A stretch of DNA of 64,000 nucleotides from an uncultured Bacteroidales bacterium. GTDB lineage: Bacteria; Bacteroidota; Bacteroidia; Bacteroidales; Muribaculaceae. The translations under genes and the position numbers were made by a program. The stretch covers positions 1-64,000 of the forward strand of contig UQMZ01000015.1 of NCBI GenBank assembly GCA_900542185.1, given 5' to 3'. Under the pieces are notes generated by a model. The model did not search any database and was not told the origin of the DNA. It was given only the letters and a program-made list of their open reading frames with translations. Positions 25,009-33,419 of the stretch are shown one piece after another; within the stretch, counting starts at the first letter, position 1, and the number at the start of each line of letters is the position of its first letter.

Positions 25009-25914
25009 TTATTTGAACAGAGGTGAGGGATAGAGGCCGTCGTCTACGAGCTTCTGGAACTGAGCCACTGTGGCGGGACGGTCGGCCGCGAATGTAACGC
25101 CGAACCACTTGCTGGGCGTGGGCTCTACCTTCAGCGTGATGGTGCCGTCATTGATCAGGTCGTTAACCACGCTGGGGATGTAGAATTCGCTCTTAAGCTC
25201 GTCGCCGTGCTCGTCGAGGAACTTGATGAACGCCTTCTCGCTATAGTCGAAATAGTCGGGAGTGAAGCCCCACATGTTCATCGACACGCTTGCGCCTTCG
25301 GGGAAAGGGGACTTCGAACCGTCGGGCTCGTCCTGGATCAGCTTGCCGTCCACGCGCTGGATGCCGTGGCACTCCTTGACGCCGGTCAGGAAGCCGTTCT
25401 CGTCTACCTCACATAAGCCGCGCGACACGCCGCCGTTCTCGCTCAATGTGTTCTCGATGTTGAAGCCCACCATGCAGTAAGCGTTCTTCTTGCCCTCCAC
25501 GCTGCGCAGGAAATCTCCAAGCACCTGGAAGGACTCGGCGCCATAGTAGTCGTCGGCGTTGATTACTCCGAACGGCTCCTTGATCACGTCCTTGCCCATC
25601 AGTACGGCGTGGTTCGTGCCCCACGGCTTCTGACGCTCGGGATTCGGCTTGCGGCCCTCGGGAAGCTTGTCGATGGACTGGAATACAACCTCAACGGGAA
25701 CGTGTCCCTCATATTTGCTCAATACTTTGTCGCGGAACTCCTGCTCGAAATCCTTGCGGATCACGAACACTATCTTGCCGAATCCGGCACGAAGCGCGTC
25801 GTATACGGAATAGTCCATGATGGTCTCGCCGTTGGGGCCCAGACCGTCCAGTTGCTTCAGACCGCCGTAACGCGATCCCATACCTGCAGCAAGAATGAAT
25901 AGTGTAGGTTTCAT
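25009..25914 (-). CDS. Sugar-phosphate nucleotidyltransferase family protein
   Basis: 301 residues. The N-terminal LAAGMGSRYGGLKQLDGLG is the nucleotide-binding signature of NTP_transferase enzymes; KPWGTNHAVLMGKDVI and FGVINADDYYGAESF give the metal-binding aspartates. The length and the segment WGFTPDYFDYSEKAFIKFL resemble the Bacteroidetes-specific group near glucose-1-phosphate thymidylyl/uridylyltransferases. It could supply UDP-glucose to galE next door, but the true sugar and nucleotide cannot be told from sequence alone. Confidence 0.85.
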   Translation of the reverse strand: MKPTLFILAAGMGSRYGGLKQLDGLGPNGETIMDYSVYDALRAGFGKIVFVIRKDFEQEFRDKVLSKYEGHVPVEVVFQSIDKLPEGRKPNPERQKPWGTNHAVLMGKDVIKEPFGVINADDYYGAESFQVLGDFLRSVEGKKNAYCMVGFNIENTLSENGGVSRGLCEVDENGFLTGVKECHGIQRVDGKLIQDEPDGSKSPFPEGASVSMNMWGFTPDYFDYSEKAFIKFLDEHGDELKSEFYIPSVVNDLINDGTITLKVEPTPSKWFGVTFAADRPATVAQFQKLVDDGLYPSPLFK

Positions 25915-25974
25915 TGGTCTTTTAGTTTTATAGGTTTGTGTATATTGGTTGTATCGTTTTGAGTTGTTATTGCC

Positions 25975-27027
25975 TTATTGGGTACGTTTGCGCCTTATCA
26001 GCGCCACGATGAGGAGAAAGAAGTCGAACATCACGATCTTGGCGTTGCAATTGCGCGTTATCTCGTTTCGCGCGCGGTCGCATTCGGCTATCATTTCCTC
26101 CACGTTGCCGGCGTGGATGAAAGGGGAGAAATTGCGCGAGAAGGCCTCGTCCTGCGCGTCGAGATGGTTCAGTTGCGGGATGCGGAGGTTGTATATGAAG
26201 TTCTCGCGGATCATGGCCGTCATATATGTGAAGAAACGGGTCAGTTTCTCGCGGCCCCATGTGGCCGTACTCTCCGACAGCCGTTTGATGTTGCCTATCT
26301 TGCGCTGGTATGCGTCGCGCATCAGAGTCTGGAACACCTGGCGGAACTCGGCTGTTTCCTCGCGGTCGAGCGCCTGGTCGGAAGTGACTGCCGTGGGTCG
26401 TACCTCTATTCGCTGCGCGCGGCTCATTATTGTGGGAAGCACCTCCAGCTCGTTGTTGCTCACCAGCAGGAAACAGATGCCTCGCGACGGTTCCTCGATC
26501 ACTTTCAGCAGCTTGTTCGCTGCTTCGGGACGCAGTCGTTCCGGCAGCCAGATGACGAAAAATTTCAGTTGTGTGGCGTACGGCGGGAAAGCCGCGAAGC
26601 GTATGATGTCCTGCGCCTCCTCCACATGTATTGCGGGCTGCGAATTGCCGGCCTCTATCAGGTCGAGCCAGTTGCGAGGTGTCATCAGGGGGTGCTGGGT
26701 CAGCATCTTCACCCATACGTCGTGCCGGTCGTCGGAGGTGAGGTAATGTTTGGCGGCGCTTTTGACTATGGGGAATGAGAAGTGAACGTCGGGATGGTCG
26801 ATGTCGGCATGGAGGCGACAGTTGCGGCAATGGCCGCAAGGCTCGCCGTCGTGCGGATTCTCGCAGTGGGCGTAGGCCATGAAAGCGCGGGCCAGCAGCA
26901 TCTTGCCCAGGCCCGACGGCCCCGACAGCATCAGCGCGTGAGGCAGCTTGCCGCTGTCCACGGCCATGCGGAGACGGCGTTTGGCCTCCTCCTGTCCCGC
27001 TACGTCTCTGAATCGCGTTACGTCCAT
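25975..27027 (-). CDS. holB: DNA polymerase III delta' subunit (clamp-loader)
   Basis: 350 residues. N-terminal DVAGQEEAKRRLRMAVDSGK and PHALMLSGPSGLGK, then a zinc finger with CGHCRNC preceded by a further Cys in EPCG, an IHVEEAQDIIRF sensor segment, and NKLLKVIEEPSRGICFLLVS followed by TIMSRAQRIEVRP. The Walker A reads GPSGLGKM, lacking the usual Ser/Thr after Lys, in line with the non-hydrolysing role of delta'. Lies 18 bases downstream of the capA-like gene. Confidence 0.93.
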   Translation of the reverse strand: MDVTRFRDVAGQEEAKRRLRMAVDSGKLPHALMLSGPSGLGKMLLARAFMAYAHCENPHDGEPCGHCRNCRLHADIDHPDVHFSFPIVKSAAKHYLTSDDRHDVWVKMLTQHPLMTPRNWLDLIEAGNSQPAIHVEEAQDIIRFAAFPPYATQLKFFVIWLPERLRPEAANKLLKVIEEPSRGICFLLVSNNELEVLPTIMSRAQRIEVRPTAVTSDQALDREETAEFRQVFQTLMRDAYQRKIGNIKRLSESTATWGREKLTRFFTYMTAMIRENFIYNLRIPQLNHLDAQDEAFSRNFSPFIHAGNVEEMIAECDRARNEITRNCNAKIVMFDFFLLIVALIRRKRTQ

Positions 27028-27044
27028 TCCTTATGTCAAGCCCG

Positions 27045-28133
27045 TCACATCGACGGAACGTTTCTGTTGTGTTGGTTGAATATCCTGCGCGCGTTGCGGT
27101 CGAACAGCTCCCAGTGTCCTTTCTGAGCGGCCGGAATGCGGTCGGCCATGCGTGACGGCACCACCTTGAAGTTGCCTCGGGCACCGTGAGGCTTCTGCGA
27201 GAAGAATGTGTCGTATGCGGCCCTTACGAACCGCGCCTTGCCGTCGGCCCCGCGCTCGATGCGAGCCTTTACCAGCGCGCCGCCGCGTGTGTCGGCGGTC
27301 TTCATGTTCGATATCAGATTGCCCAACGAATACACCACAAGCACATCCTTGTTCTCGGTTTCGTTGCGCACCACTTCCATAGGCTGTATTACGTGCGGAT
27401 GGCCTCCTATCACCATATCCACCCCCTGGTCCACCAGGAACTGCGCCAGATCCTGCTGGGCCTGTCCCGGGAGCAGTACGTATTCCACGCCCCAGTGCAC
27501 GGCTACCACCACGATCTCGGCGCCCGCCTTGCGGGTGGCCTTGATTTCGCGGGCCATCCGTTCGCGGTCTATCATCGACACCTCGATGCCGTCGCGCGGC
27601 TCGATGCCGTTGGTGCCGTATGTATAATTAAGGAATCCCACCTTGAATCCCTTTATGTCCTTTATAAATGGTACGAGCTGGGTGCGCTGCAGCGAATCGG
27701 CATAAGTGCCGATATGGTCCATTCCGAGACGGTCCAGAGCCATGAGTGTGGCGCGAGCCCCTTTGTCGCCACGGTCCAGACAATGATTGTTGGCCGTCAG
27801 AAACATATCGAAACCGGCGTCCTTCAGGGCCAGGGCGTAGTTGTCGGGTGCCGAGAAGCAGGGATATCCGGAATAGTCCGGACCGCCGCCAAGAGGTACC
27901 TCAAGGTTGCACACCGCGTAATCGGCGGCGGTGATGTCCGGGGCTATCAGCGAGTAACATTCGTTCCAGTCATAGCCGTTGCCGCCTCCTAACTCGCGGG
28001 CACGGTCCAGCTGAGCCTGATGCTGCATGGCGTCGCCCACGAACAGCAGGTCGGCGCCCGCCGGGGCTCCCACACTGTCCGCTCCCGTGATGAACGACAG
28101 CAGACTGAACGCCAGTATCCCTAATAAATTCAT
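27045..28133 (-). CDS. CapA/PgsA-like metallophosphatase-fold protein
   Basis: 362 residues with a signal peptide (MNLLGILAFSLLSFITGADS). CapA fold motifs: DLLFVGDAMQH, YAVCNLEVPLGG, FLTANNHCLDRGDKG, VVAVHWGVEY and VIGGHPHVIQPMEV. Family members are linked to poly-gamma-glutamate or capsule production, but most Bacteroidales copies have no such neighbours and may be exported phosphodiesterases. Here the context (holB, DUF4270) gives no hint of a polymer. Confidence 0.88.
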   Translation of the reverse strand: MNLLGILAFSLLSFITGADSVGAPAGADLLFVGDAMQHQAQLDRARELGGGNGYDWNECYSLIAPDITAADYAVCNLEVPLGGGPDYSGYPCFSAPDNYALALKDAGFDMFLTANNHCLDRGDKGARATLMALDRLGMDHIGTYADSLQRTQLVPFIKDIKGFKVGFLNYTYGTNGIEPRDGIEVSMIDRERMAREIKATRKAGAEIVVVAVHWGVEYVLLPGQAQQDLAQFLVDQGVDMVIGGHPHVIQPMEVVRNETENKDVLVVYSLGNLISNMKTADTRGGALVKARIERGADGKARFVRAAYDTFFSQKPHGARGNFKVVPSRMADRIPAAQKGHWELFDRNARRIFNQHNRNVPSM

Positions 28134-28156
28134 CGACCCTTAATTGTCTAAACTAT

Positions 28157-28267
28157 TATCCCGATTAATCTCGATTAATCCCGATTAATCGAGATTATCT
28201 TGATTATCCCGATTATCTCGATTTATTTCAACTCTCTAAGCTGAATGAGGCGCCTTGCGCCTCATTC
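28157..28267. repeat. GATTAATC decamer array and adjacent hairpin
   Basis: 28161-28226 contains three 10-bp units (CCGATTAATC, TCGATTAATC, CCGATTAATC) followed by about four 9-bp units of the form nnGATTATC. GATTAATC is itself a palindrome. At 28243-28267 GAATGAGGCG/CGCCTCATTC form a perfect 10-bp stem overlapping the end of the DUF4270 gene, a likely terminator for it. Confidence 0.7.
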
Positions 28268-29686
28268 CAGCACCTGTGACGAGAACGTGAACAATATCTG
28301 GGCATGTTCCATGTCCAGCTCCACCATTGTGGGCGACGTCAGATAGGGGGCCACGCGTGTCACGTAGGTGACGGACTGTCCGTAATACTGCTCTACGGTC
28401 TCGGTGGACACCGCCACGGGCTGGAGACAGAACACCTCGTCGTCGGCGAAATTCGTCGGGTCCTTGCGGTATTCGTCCAGCTTCTTCAGCAGGTATTCGC
28501 GCATGGAGCTGAAGGTGTACATCTTGTTGTCCGAATCGTATGTGCAGTAGAACGACGTGACGTTGTCCGGAATCTTGTTCTCGCGGAAGAAAGACTCACG
28601 TTCGTCCATGGTGGTCATCAGCAGATTGTTTGGCGGTGTCATGCCGTAATCGTTCTTCACGGACACGGCCGGAATCTTCAGGATCAGCGACGACACCACG
28701 GATAGCTCGGTGTCCGCTTCCAAGAACCGGTCAAGGAGCTGGCGCACCGGGAAGCGGAATGTGGTGACGTATCCTCCGGGGGAAGTGACGAGACTCTTGC
28801 CTTCCGCAGCCAGTTGCTGGAGCCGGGCCGAGGGGTTGTAGTGGATGTTGTTGGACGACAGCACTTCCGGAGCCGATGCCAGCAGGCAGACGGAATCGCG
28901 TCGGGTAACGTCGCGGTATTCCACTTTGGCGGAGTCGACCGTTACAGAGATCTTTTCCTTGCGGTGCCAGTACAGGTAGGCGCGTACGCTCGAGATGTTG
29001 GCCACGCAGCCGTTGCCGAAATTCTGCTCCACGTACAGGCCCGGGAACCATTGGTTGAAGGTGGCCGGCCATTCGAAGATGGGGTCGTTGTCGCGGTATT
29101 TTCTGAAGAGCTCGAGACCGAACTCGTTTGGCAGCTTCATCGGGATGTTGACGTATGCCGACTTTGCGAATATGGTGTCGTTCTTCGAAATGTTGCTGAC
29201 CGTGTAGCTCTTGGTGGCGAACACCGCCGAGGGGTCGTAATATCCTGCGGGATCGAACTTGGAGTCGATGTCCTTGGGCAGCGCCTTGTTGATGCGGAAC
29301 ACGCGGAGCTGCTGCGGGGCGAGCGAGTCGCCGGTGAGCGCGCCGCGGGGTATGGACATGACCAGACGGATGGAGTCTACGTCCGATTCCGGAATGGAGT
29401 CGGGTATGTTCATCTTGGTGGCGCTCATCATCTGGGTGACGAAGCTGCAATTCAGATTGCCGTACTCGGGGATGGTAAGGTTGCCTAACAGTTTTGTGGT
29501 GGTGCGCGAGTCGAAATCGTCGATCCACTCCGCTTTGCCTCTGAGGTCGGTCTCGATGGAATCGACGGTTATGGTAACCTCGCCTGAAGCGAGCGAGCCG
29601 CCAATCGTCGACGTATCGTCCTGGCAGGCGATGAATCCCAGCGCCATGCAGCATGTCAATGCCAATCCGGTCAGTTTCAGCCTCAT
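28262..29686 (-). CDS. DUF4270 lipoprotein
   Basis: 474 residues from the ATG at 29686 (MRLKLTGLALTCC), which gives a correct lipoprotein signal with lipobox GFIAC. The opening CQDDTSTIGGSLASGEVTI and the EYGNLNCSFVTQMM region are typical of DUF4270, a Bacteroidetes outer-membrane-associated family of unknown role commonly found beside the short glycogen-synthase-like gene, as here (68 bases upstream). Mostly beta-strand. Confidence 0.85.
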   Translation of the reverse strand: MRLKLTGLALTCCMALGFIACQDDTSTIGGSLASGEVTITVDSIETDLRGKAEWIDDFDSRTTTKLLGNLTIPEYGNLNCSFVTQMMSATKMNIPDSIPESDVDSIRLVMSIPRGALTGDSLAPQQLRVFRINKALPKDIDSKFDPAGYYDPSAVFATKSYTVSNISKNDTIFAKSAYVNIPMKLPNEFGLELFRKYRDNDPIFEWPATFNQWFPGLYVEQNFGNGCVANISSVRAYLYWHRKEKISVTVDSAKVEYRDVTRRDSVCLLASAPEVLSSNNIHYNPSARLQQLAAEGKSLVTSPGGYVTTFRFPVRQLLDRFLEADTELSVVSSLILKIPAVSVKNDYGMTPPNNLLMTTMDERESFFRENKIPDNVTSFYCTYDSDNKMYTFSSMREYLLKKLDEYRKDPTNFADDEVFCLQPVAVSTETVEQYYGQSVTYVTRVAPYLTSPTMVELDMEHAQILFTFSSQVLE

Positions 29687-29754
29687 GTTCCTGAATGTAT
29701 TGTTGGTAGGGCGCGTCAGGCCCCGGTTATTATTCAAAATTAAATTCTGTGCCC

Positions 29755-30576
29755 TCAGGCCTTGCGGAGCGGCACTTTTTTGTAGAATTCGTTCAGTTCC
29801 TTACCGTGGGCGGTTTCGGCGTCGATCTGAATCCAGGGCACGTTGGCGCCCTCGGCGAATTCGACGAGTTCCGGATCCGGCTCCACGCCCCGGAACACCA
29901 GACCGTCGGCCCAGTTGATGGCCATCTTGTGGAGCGTCTTACGGTTGAGTTCCATTTCGGTGAAGGGCTTGAGGTCCGTCTTGCGCACGCCTTCGGCCTT
30001 GAGCTTCTCGAAGAAATCGGGGTCGAGCGGAGCTATCTCCGATTCCCGGTCCACGGTGTATATCACCTTAGTGTGATGGAAGGAAGGGCCGTCGCTGAAC
30101 AGGCGTTTGAGATACAAAGGAACTAAGGTCGACATCCAGCCCGATACATGCACCACATCGGGGTCCCACTGCAGTTTCTTGGCCGTGGTCATTGTGCCGT
30201 GGGCATAGAATATCATGCGTTCGTCATTGTTGGCACGGTTGGAGCCGAAAGGATCGGCGTCATCGTCAAGTTTCTGGAAATAATCGTCGCTGTCGATGAA
30301 GTATACCTGGATTCGCGAGGGCTGCATCGAGGCCACCTTGACAATCAGGGGATGGTCGTTGTCGCGGATGGGTATGTTGACGCCGCTGAGACGTATCACC
30401 TCGTGCAGCTGGTTGCGTCGTTCGTTGATGGTGCCGAAGTCGGGCATGAATGTGCGCACTTCGTACTTAAGCTCCTGCATTTCCTGAGGTAATTCGCGGT
30501 CCAGTCGTGCGTTTTCTGTGTGATGGAGATAGGGCGCTATCTCCTGGGATACATATATGATCCTGTTGTCTGCCAT
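29755..30576 (-). CDS. Glycogen/starch synthase-like protein, N-terminal domain only
   Basis: 273 residues against ~475 for full GT5 synthases. It carries the N-terminal Rossmann half: IIYVSQEIAPYLHHTE, a DVVHVSGWMSTLVPLYLKR segment and KVIYTVDRES. The C-terminal nucleotide-sugar-binding half is missing, so it cannot be a complete synthase on its own. This short form next to DUF4270 and divergent from panC is a regular Bacteroidales arrangement, so it is not a local truncation. Role unknown. Confidence 0.82.
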   Translation of the reverse strand: MADNRIIYVSQEIAPYLHHTENARLDRELPQEMQELKYEVRTFMPDFGTINERRNQLHEVIRLSGVNIPIRDNDHPLIVKVASMQPSRIQVYFIDSDDYFQKLDDDADPFGSNRANNDERMIFYAHGTMTTAKKLQWDPDVVHVSGWMSTLVPLYLKRLFSDGPSFHHTKVIYTVDRESEIAPLDPDFFEKLKAEGVRKTDLKPFTEMELNRKTLHKMAINWADGLVFRGVEPDPELVEFAEGANVPWIQIDAETAHGKELNEFYKKVPLRKA

Positions 30577-30669
30577 TCTTGTGTCTGCTATGTCTCTCGT
30601 ATGGGCAAGGTAGGCGGCGCTTGCCTGCGGAGCCGTACCTTATCGCTCTAATATTATATATAATGACTG

Positions 30670-30716
30670 CAAAGTTAATAAAAATTTTCGAGTTTGCCGA
30701 GAATTTAGTAATTTTG
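30670..30716. promoter_or_regulatory. Divergent -7 boxes between the GT5-like gene and panC
   Basis: Plus strand TAATTTTG at 30709-30716, 23 bases before the panC ATG; minus strand TAACTTTG at 30677-30670 for the GT5-like gene. Clear -33 TTTG boxes are not seen at the expected distances. Confidence 0.55.
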
Positions 30717-30738
30717 CGCACAAAAACAAAGCAAAGCG

Positions 30739-31602
30739 ATGCTGATAATCAAAGAGGCAGGGGAACTGGAGCAATATGTCGCCCGTGCCAGGAACAATGG
30801 CCGGAGCATAGGATTTGTGCCGACCATGGGAGCCTTGCACCGGGGACATCTGTCTTTGGTGGAACGCTGTGTGAAAGAAAACGACGAGAGCGTGGTGAGC
30901 GTATTCGTGAACCCCACGCAATTCAATAACGCGAATGACCTGGCCACCTATCCGCGCACGGAGGAGGAGGACGCCCGTCTGCTGGCCGAGGCCGGCGTGT
31001 CGGTGGTGTTCATGCCGAGCGTGGAGGCTGTTTATCCCGACGGCACGGAGCGTGACCACGAGTTTGATCTCGGCGCGGCCGCCGAGGTGATGGAGGGCAA
31101 ATACCGCCCCGGTCACTTCCAGGGCGTGGCGCAGGTGGTGAGCCGCCTGTTCCTGCTGGTACGTCCCGACCGCGCGTATTTCGGCGAGAAGGATTTCCAG
31201 CAGATAGCCGTGATACGCAACATGGTGAAGAGCGAGGGCATCAAGGTCGAGATCGTAGCCTGTCCCATCAAGCGTGCGGACGACGGACTGGCTCTGTCCA
31301 GCCGTAACGCCCTGCTCACGCCTGAGCAACGCAAGGTGGCTCCTGAAATCCACGCCGCGCTGATGGAATCGAAAGCCTACATGCTGGACCATTCGCTGCA
31401 GGCCACGCACGACACCGTAGTGGACCGCCTCAACGCCGTGCCCGGAATGCGTGTGGAATACTTCGAGATAGTGGACGCCGAGACCATGCAGCCCATAGAC
31501 GACTGGGCCGAGGCCCGCTGGATAGTGGGATGCATCACAGTCTATTGCGGCGCCGTGCGTCTCATCGACAATATAGAATATAAGAACGAGTTGGGCGCCT
31601 GA
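30739..31602 (+). CDS. panC: Pantothenate synthetase
   Basis: Joins pantoate and beta-alanine using ATP. 287 residues. FVPTMGALHRGHLSL holds the HIGH-type motif, followed by SVFVNPTQF, YFGEKDFQQ and the KMSKS-like region ADDGLALSSRNALL. Directly upstream of panD, which makes its beta-alanine substrate. Confidence 0.97.
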   Translation: MLIIKEAGELEQYVARARNNGRSIGFVPTMGALHRGHLSLVERCVKENDESVVSVFVNPTQFNNANDLATYPRTEEEDARLLAEAGVSVVFMPSVEAVYPDGTERDHEFDLGAAAEVMEGKYRPGHFQGVAQVVSRLFLLVRPDRAYFGEKDFQQIAVIRNMVKSEGIKVEIVACPIKRADDGLALSSRNALLTPEQRKVAPEIHAALMESKAYMLDHSLQATHDTVVDRLNAVPGMRVEYFEIVDAETMQPIDDWAEARWIVGCITVYCGAVRLIDNIEYKNELGA

Positions 31603-31631
31603 TGCAGCGTGCCTGACAGCTGAATGCAACC

Positions 31632-31985
31632 ATGCAGATAGAAATGCTGAAATCCAAGATCCACCGCGTCACGGTGACGGAGGCGGATCTGAACTACATC
31701 GGGAGTATCACGGTTGACGCCGCGTTGCTGCGTGCCGCCAACATCCTGCCCGGCGAACGTGTGTTCATCGTCAACAACAACAATGGCGAGCGTTTCGACA
31801 CCTACACCATCGCCGGCGAGGAAAACAGCGGCATAGTGTGTCTGAACGGCGCCGCCGCGCGTCGCGCACAACCCGGCGACATAGTCATAATAATGGCTTA
31901 CGCGCGCATGACACCCGAGGAGGCAGCCGACTGGAAGCCCACGGTGATTTTCCCGGATACGGCCACGAACAGGCTGAAGACGTAG
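31632..31985 (+). CDS. panD: Aspartate 1-decarboxylase proenzyme
   Basis: 117 residues. Self-cleaving pyruvoyl enzyme; the cleavage site Gly-Ser lies in LNYIGSITVD near residue 25, and KSKIHRVTVTEADL and NNNNGERFDTY are typical. Makes beta-alanine for PanC 29 bases upstream. The 87-base AT-rich gap after it holds two copies of TTAGTTTAAACA (32019-32030, 32038-32049). Confidence 0.96.
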   Translation: MQIEMLKSKIHRVTVTEADLNYIGSITVDAALLRAANILPGERVFIVNNNNGERFDTYTIAGEENSGIVCLNGAAARRAQPGDIVIIMAYARMTPEEAADWKPTVIFPDTATNRLKT

Positions 31986-32072
31986 TTTATAAAGTTGAAA
32001 AGTTTAGAAAGTAAGAGGTTAGTTTAAACATTAGAAGTTAGTTTAAACAAAGGGTTAAGGTTAAGATAGAAA

Positions 32073-33419
32073 ATGTTCAATACACTGTCCGAGCGTCTTG
32101 AACGCTCATTCAAGATACTTAAGGGAGAAGGAAGAATCACGGAGATCAACATCGCCGAGACGCTGAAGGATGTGCGCCGCGCGCTGTTGGACGCCGACGT
32201 CAACTATAAGGTGGCCAAGACTTTCACCGACACCGTGAAGCAGAAGGCCCTGGGCCAGAACGTCATAAACGCTCTGAAGCCCAAGGAGCTGATGGTGAAG
32301 ATAGTTCACGACGAGCTTGCGGCCCTGATGGGTGGCGACGCCGCGCCGCTGAACATCGAGGGGAAGCCGGCCGTGATACTGATGGCAGGTCTGCAGGGTG
32401 CCGGTAAGACCACATTCGCCGGCAAGCTGGCCAAGAAGCTGAAAAGCACGCGCGCCAAGCATCCGCTGTTGGTCGGCGCCGACGTCTACCGTCCCGCCGC
32501 ACGCGAGCAGCTGCGTGTATTAGCCGAATCCATCGGCGTGCCTGTGTTCACCGACGAGGAGAGCAAGGATCCCGTCAAGATAGCTAAGGACGCCATCGAA
32601 TTCGCCCGCAAGAACCAGTATGACCTGGTGATTGTCGATACGGCCGGCCGCTTGGCCGTGGACGAGGAGATGATGGACGAGATCTCCAATCTGAAGAACG
32701 CGCTGCAGCCGCAGGAGACACTGTTCGTGGTGGATTCCATGACGGGTCAGGACGCCGTGAACACGGCCAAGGCCTTCAACGACCGCATCGACTTCGACGG
32801 AGTGGTGCTCACCAAGCTGGACGGCGATACCCGTGGCGGTGCCGCCCTCTCCATCCGCGCCGTGGTGGCAAAGCCCATCAAGTATGTGGGTACGGGCGAG
32901 AAACTGGAGGACATCCAGGAGTTCAACCCCGAAGGTATGGCGTCGCGTATCCTTGGCATGGGCGACATCGTGGAGCTGGCCAAGCGCGCGCAGGAGGTCT
33001 ACGACCAGAAGGAGGCCGAGCGCCTGCAGGAGAAGCTGCGTAAGAACAAGTTCGACTTCAACGACTTCATACGCCAGATCCATCAGATCAAGAAGATGGG
33101 TAACATCAAGGACCTGGCGGCCATGATTCCCGGCGTGGGCAAAGCCATCAAGGACATAGACATAGACGACAACGCATTCAAGGGCATAGAGGCAATCATC
33201 GGCTCGATGACGCCCTACGAGCGCGAGAATCCCGAGGTGATCAAGGGCACGCGCCGTCAGCGCATAGCCCGTGGCTCGGGCACGTCGCTCCAGGAGGTGA
33301 ACCGTTTGCTCAAACAGTTTGAGGAGATGCGCAAGATGATGCATCTGGCATCGAATATTAAGAATCCCGCCCAGATGATGAAACGCATGAAGGCGGCACA
33401 AGGAGGAATGAGAAGATGA
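32073..33419 (+). CDS. ffh: Signal recognition particle protein Ffh
   Basis: 448 residues. N domain, then the GTPase with GLQGAGKTTFAGKLA (G1), VDTAGR (G3), TKLDGDTRGGA (G4) and a methionine-rich M domain (MRKMMHLASNIKN, MMKRMKAAQGG) that binds 4.5S RNA and signal sequences. Its stop overlaps the ATG of the ABC-F gene in ATGA, indicating translational coupling. Confidence 0.97.
   Translation: MFNTLSERLERSFKILKGEGRITEINIAETLKDVRRALLDADVNYKVAKTFTDTVKQKALGQNVINALKPKELMVKIVHDELAALMGGDAAPLNIEGKPAVILMAGLQGAGKTTFAGKLAKKLKSTRAKHPLLVGADVYRPAAREQLRVLAESIGVPVFTDEESKDPVKIAKDAIEFARKNQYDLVIVDTAGRLAVDEEMMDEISNLKNALQPQETLFVVDSMTGQDAVNTAKAFNDRIDFDGVVLTKLDGDTRGGAALSIRAVVAKPIKYVGTGEKLEDIQEFNPEGMASRILGMGDIVELAKRAQEVYDQKEAERLQEKLRKNKFDFNDFIRQIHQIKKMGNIKDLAAMIPGVGKAIKDIDIDDNAFKGIEAIIGSMTPYERENPEVIKGTRRQRIARGSGTSLQEVNRLLKQFEEMRKMMHLASNIKNPAQMMKRMKAAQGGMRR

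Noticed and set aside
25967..27184. 405-codon frame overlapping holB on the same strand
   Set aside because: Out-of-frame shadow of holB; Pro/Arg/Thr-rich with no domain, while the holB frame carries the delta' motifs.
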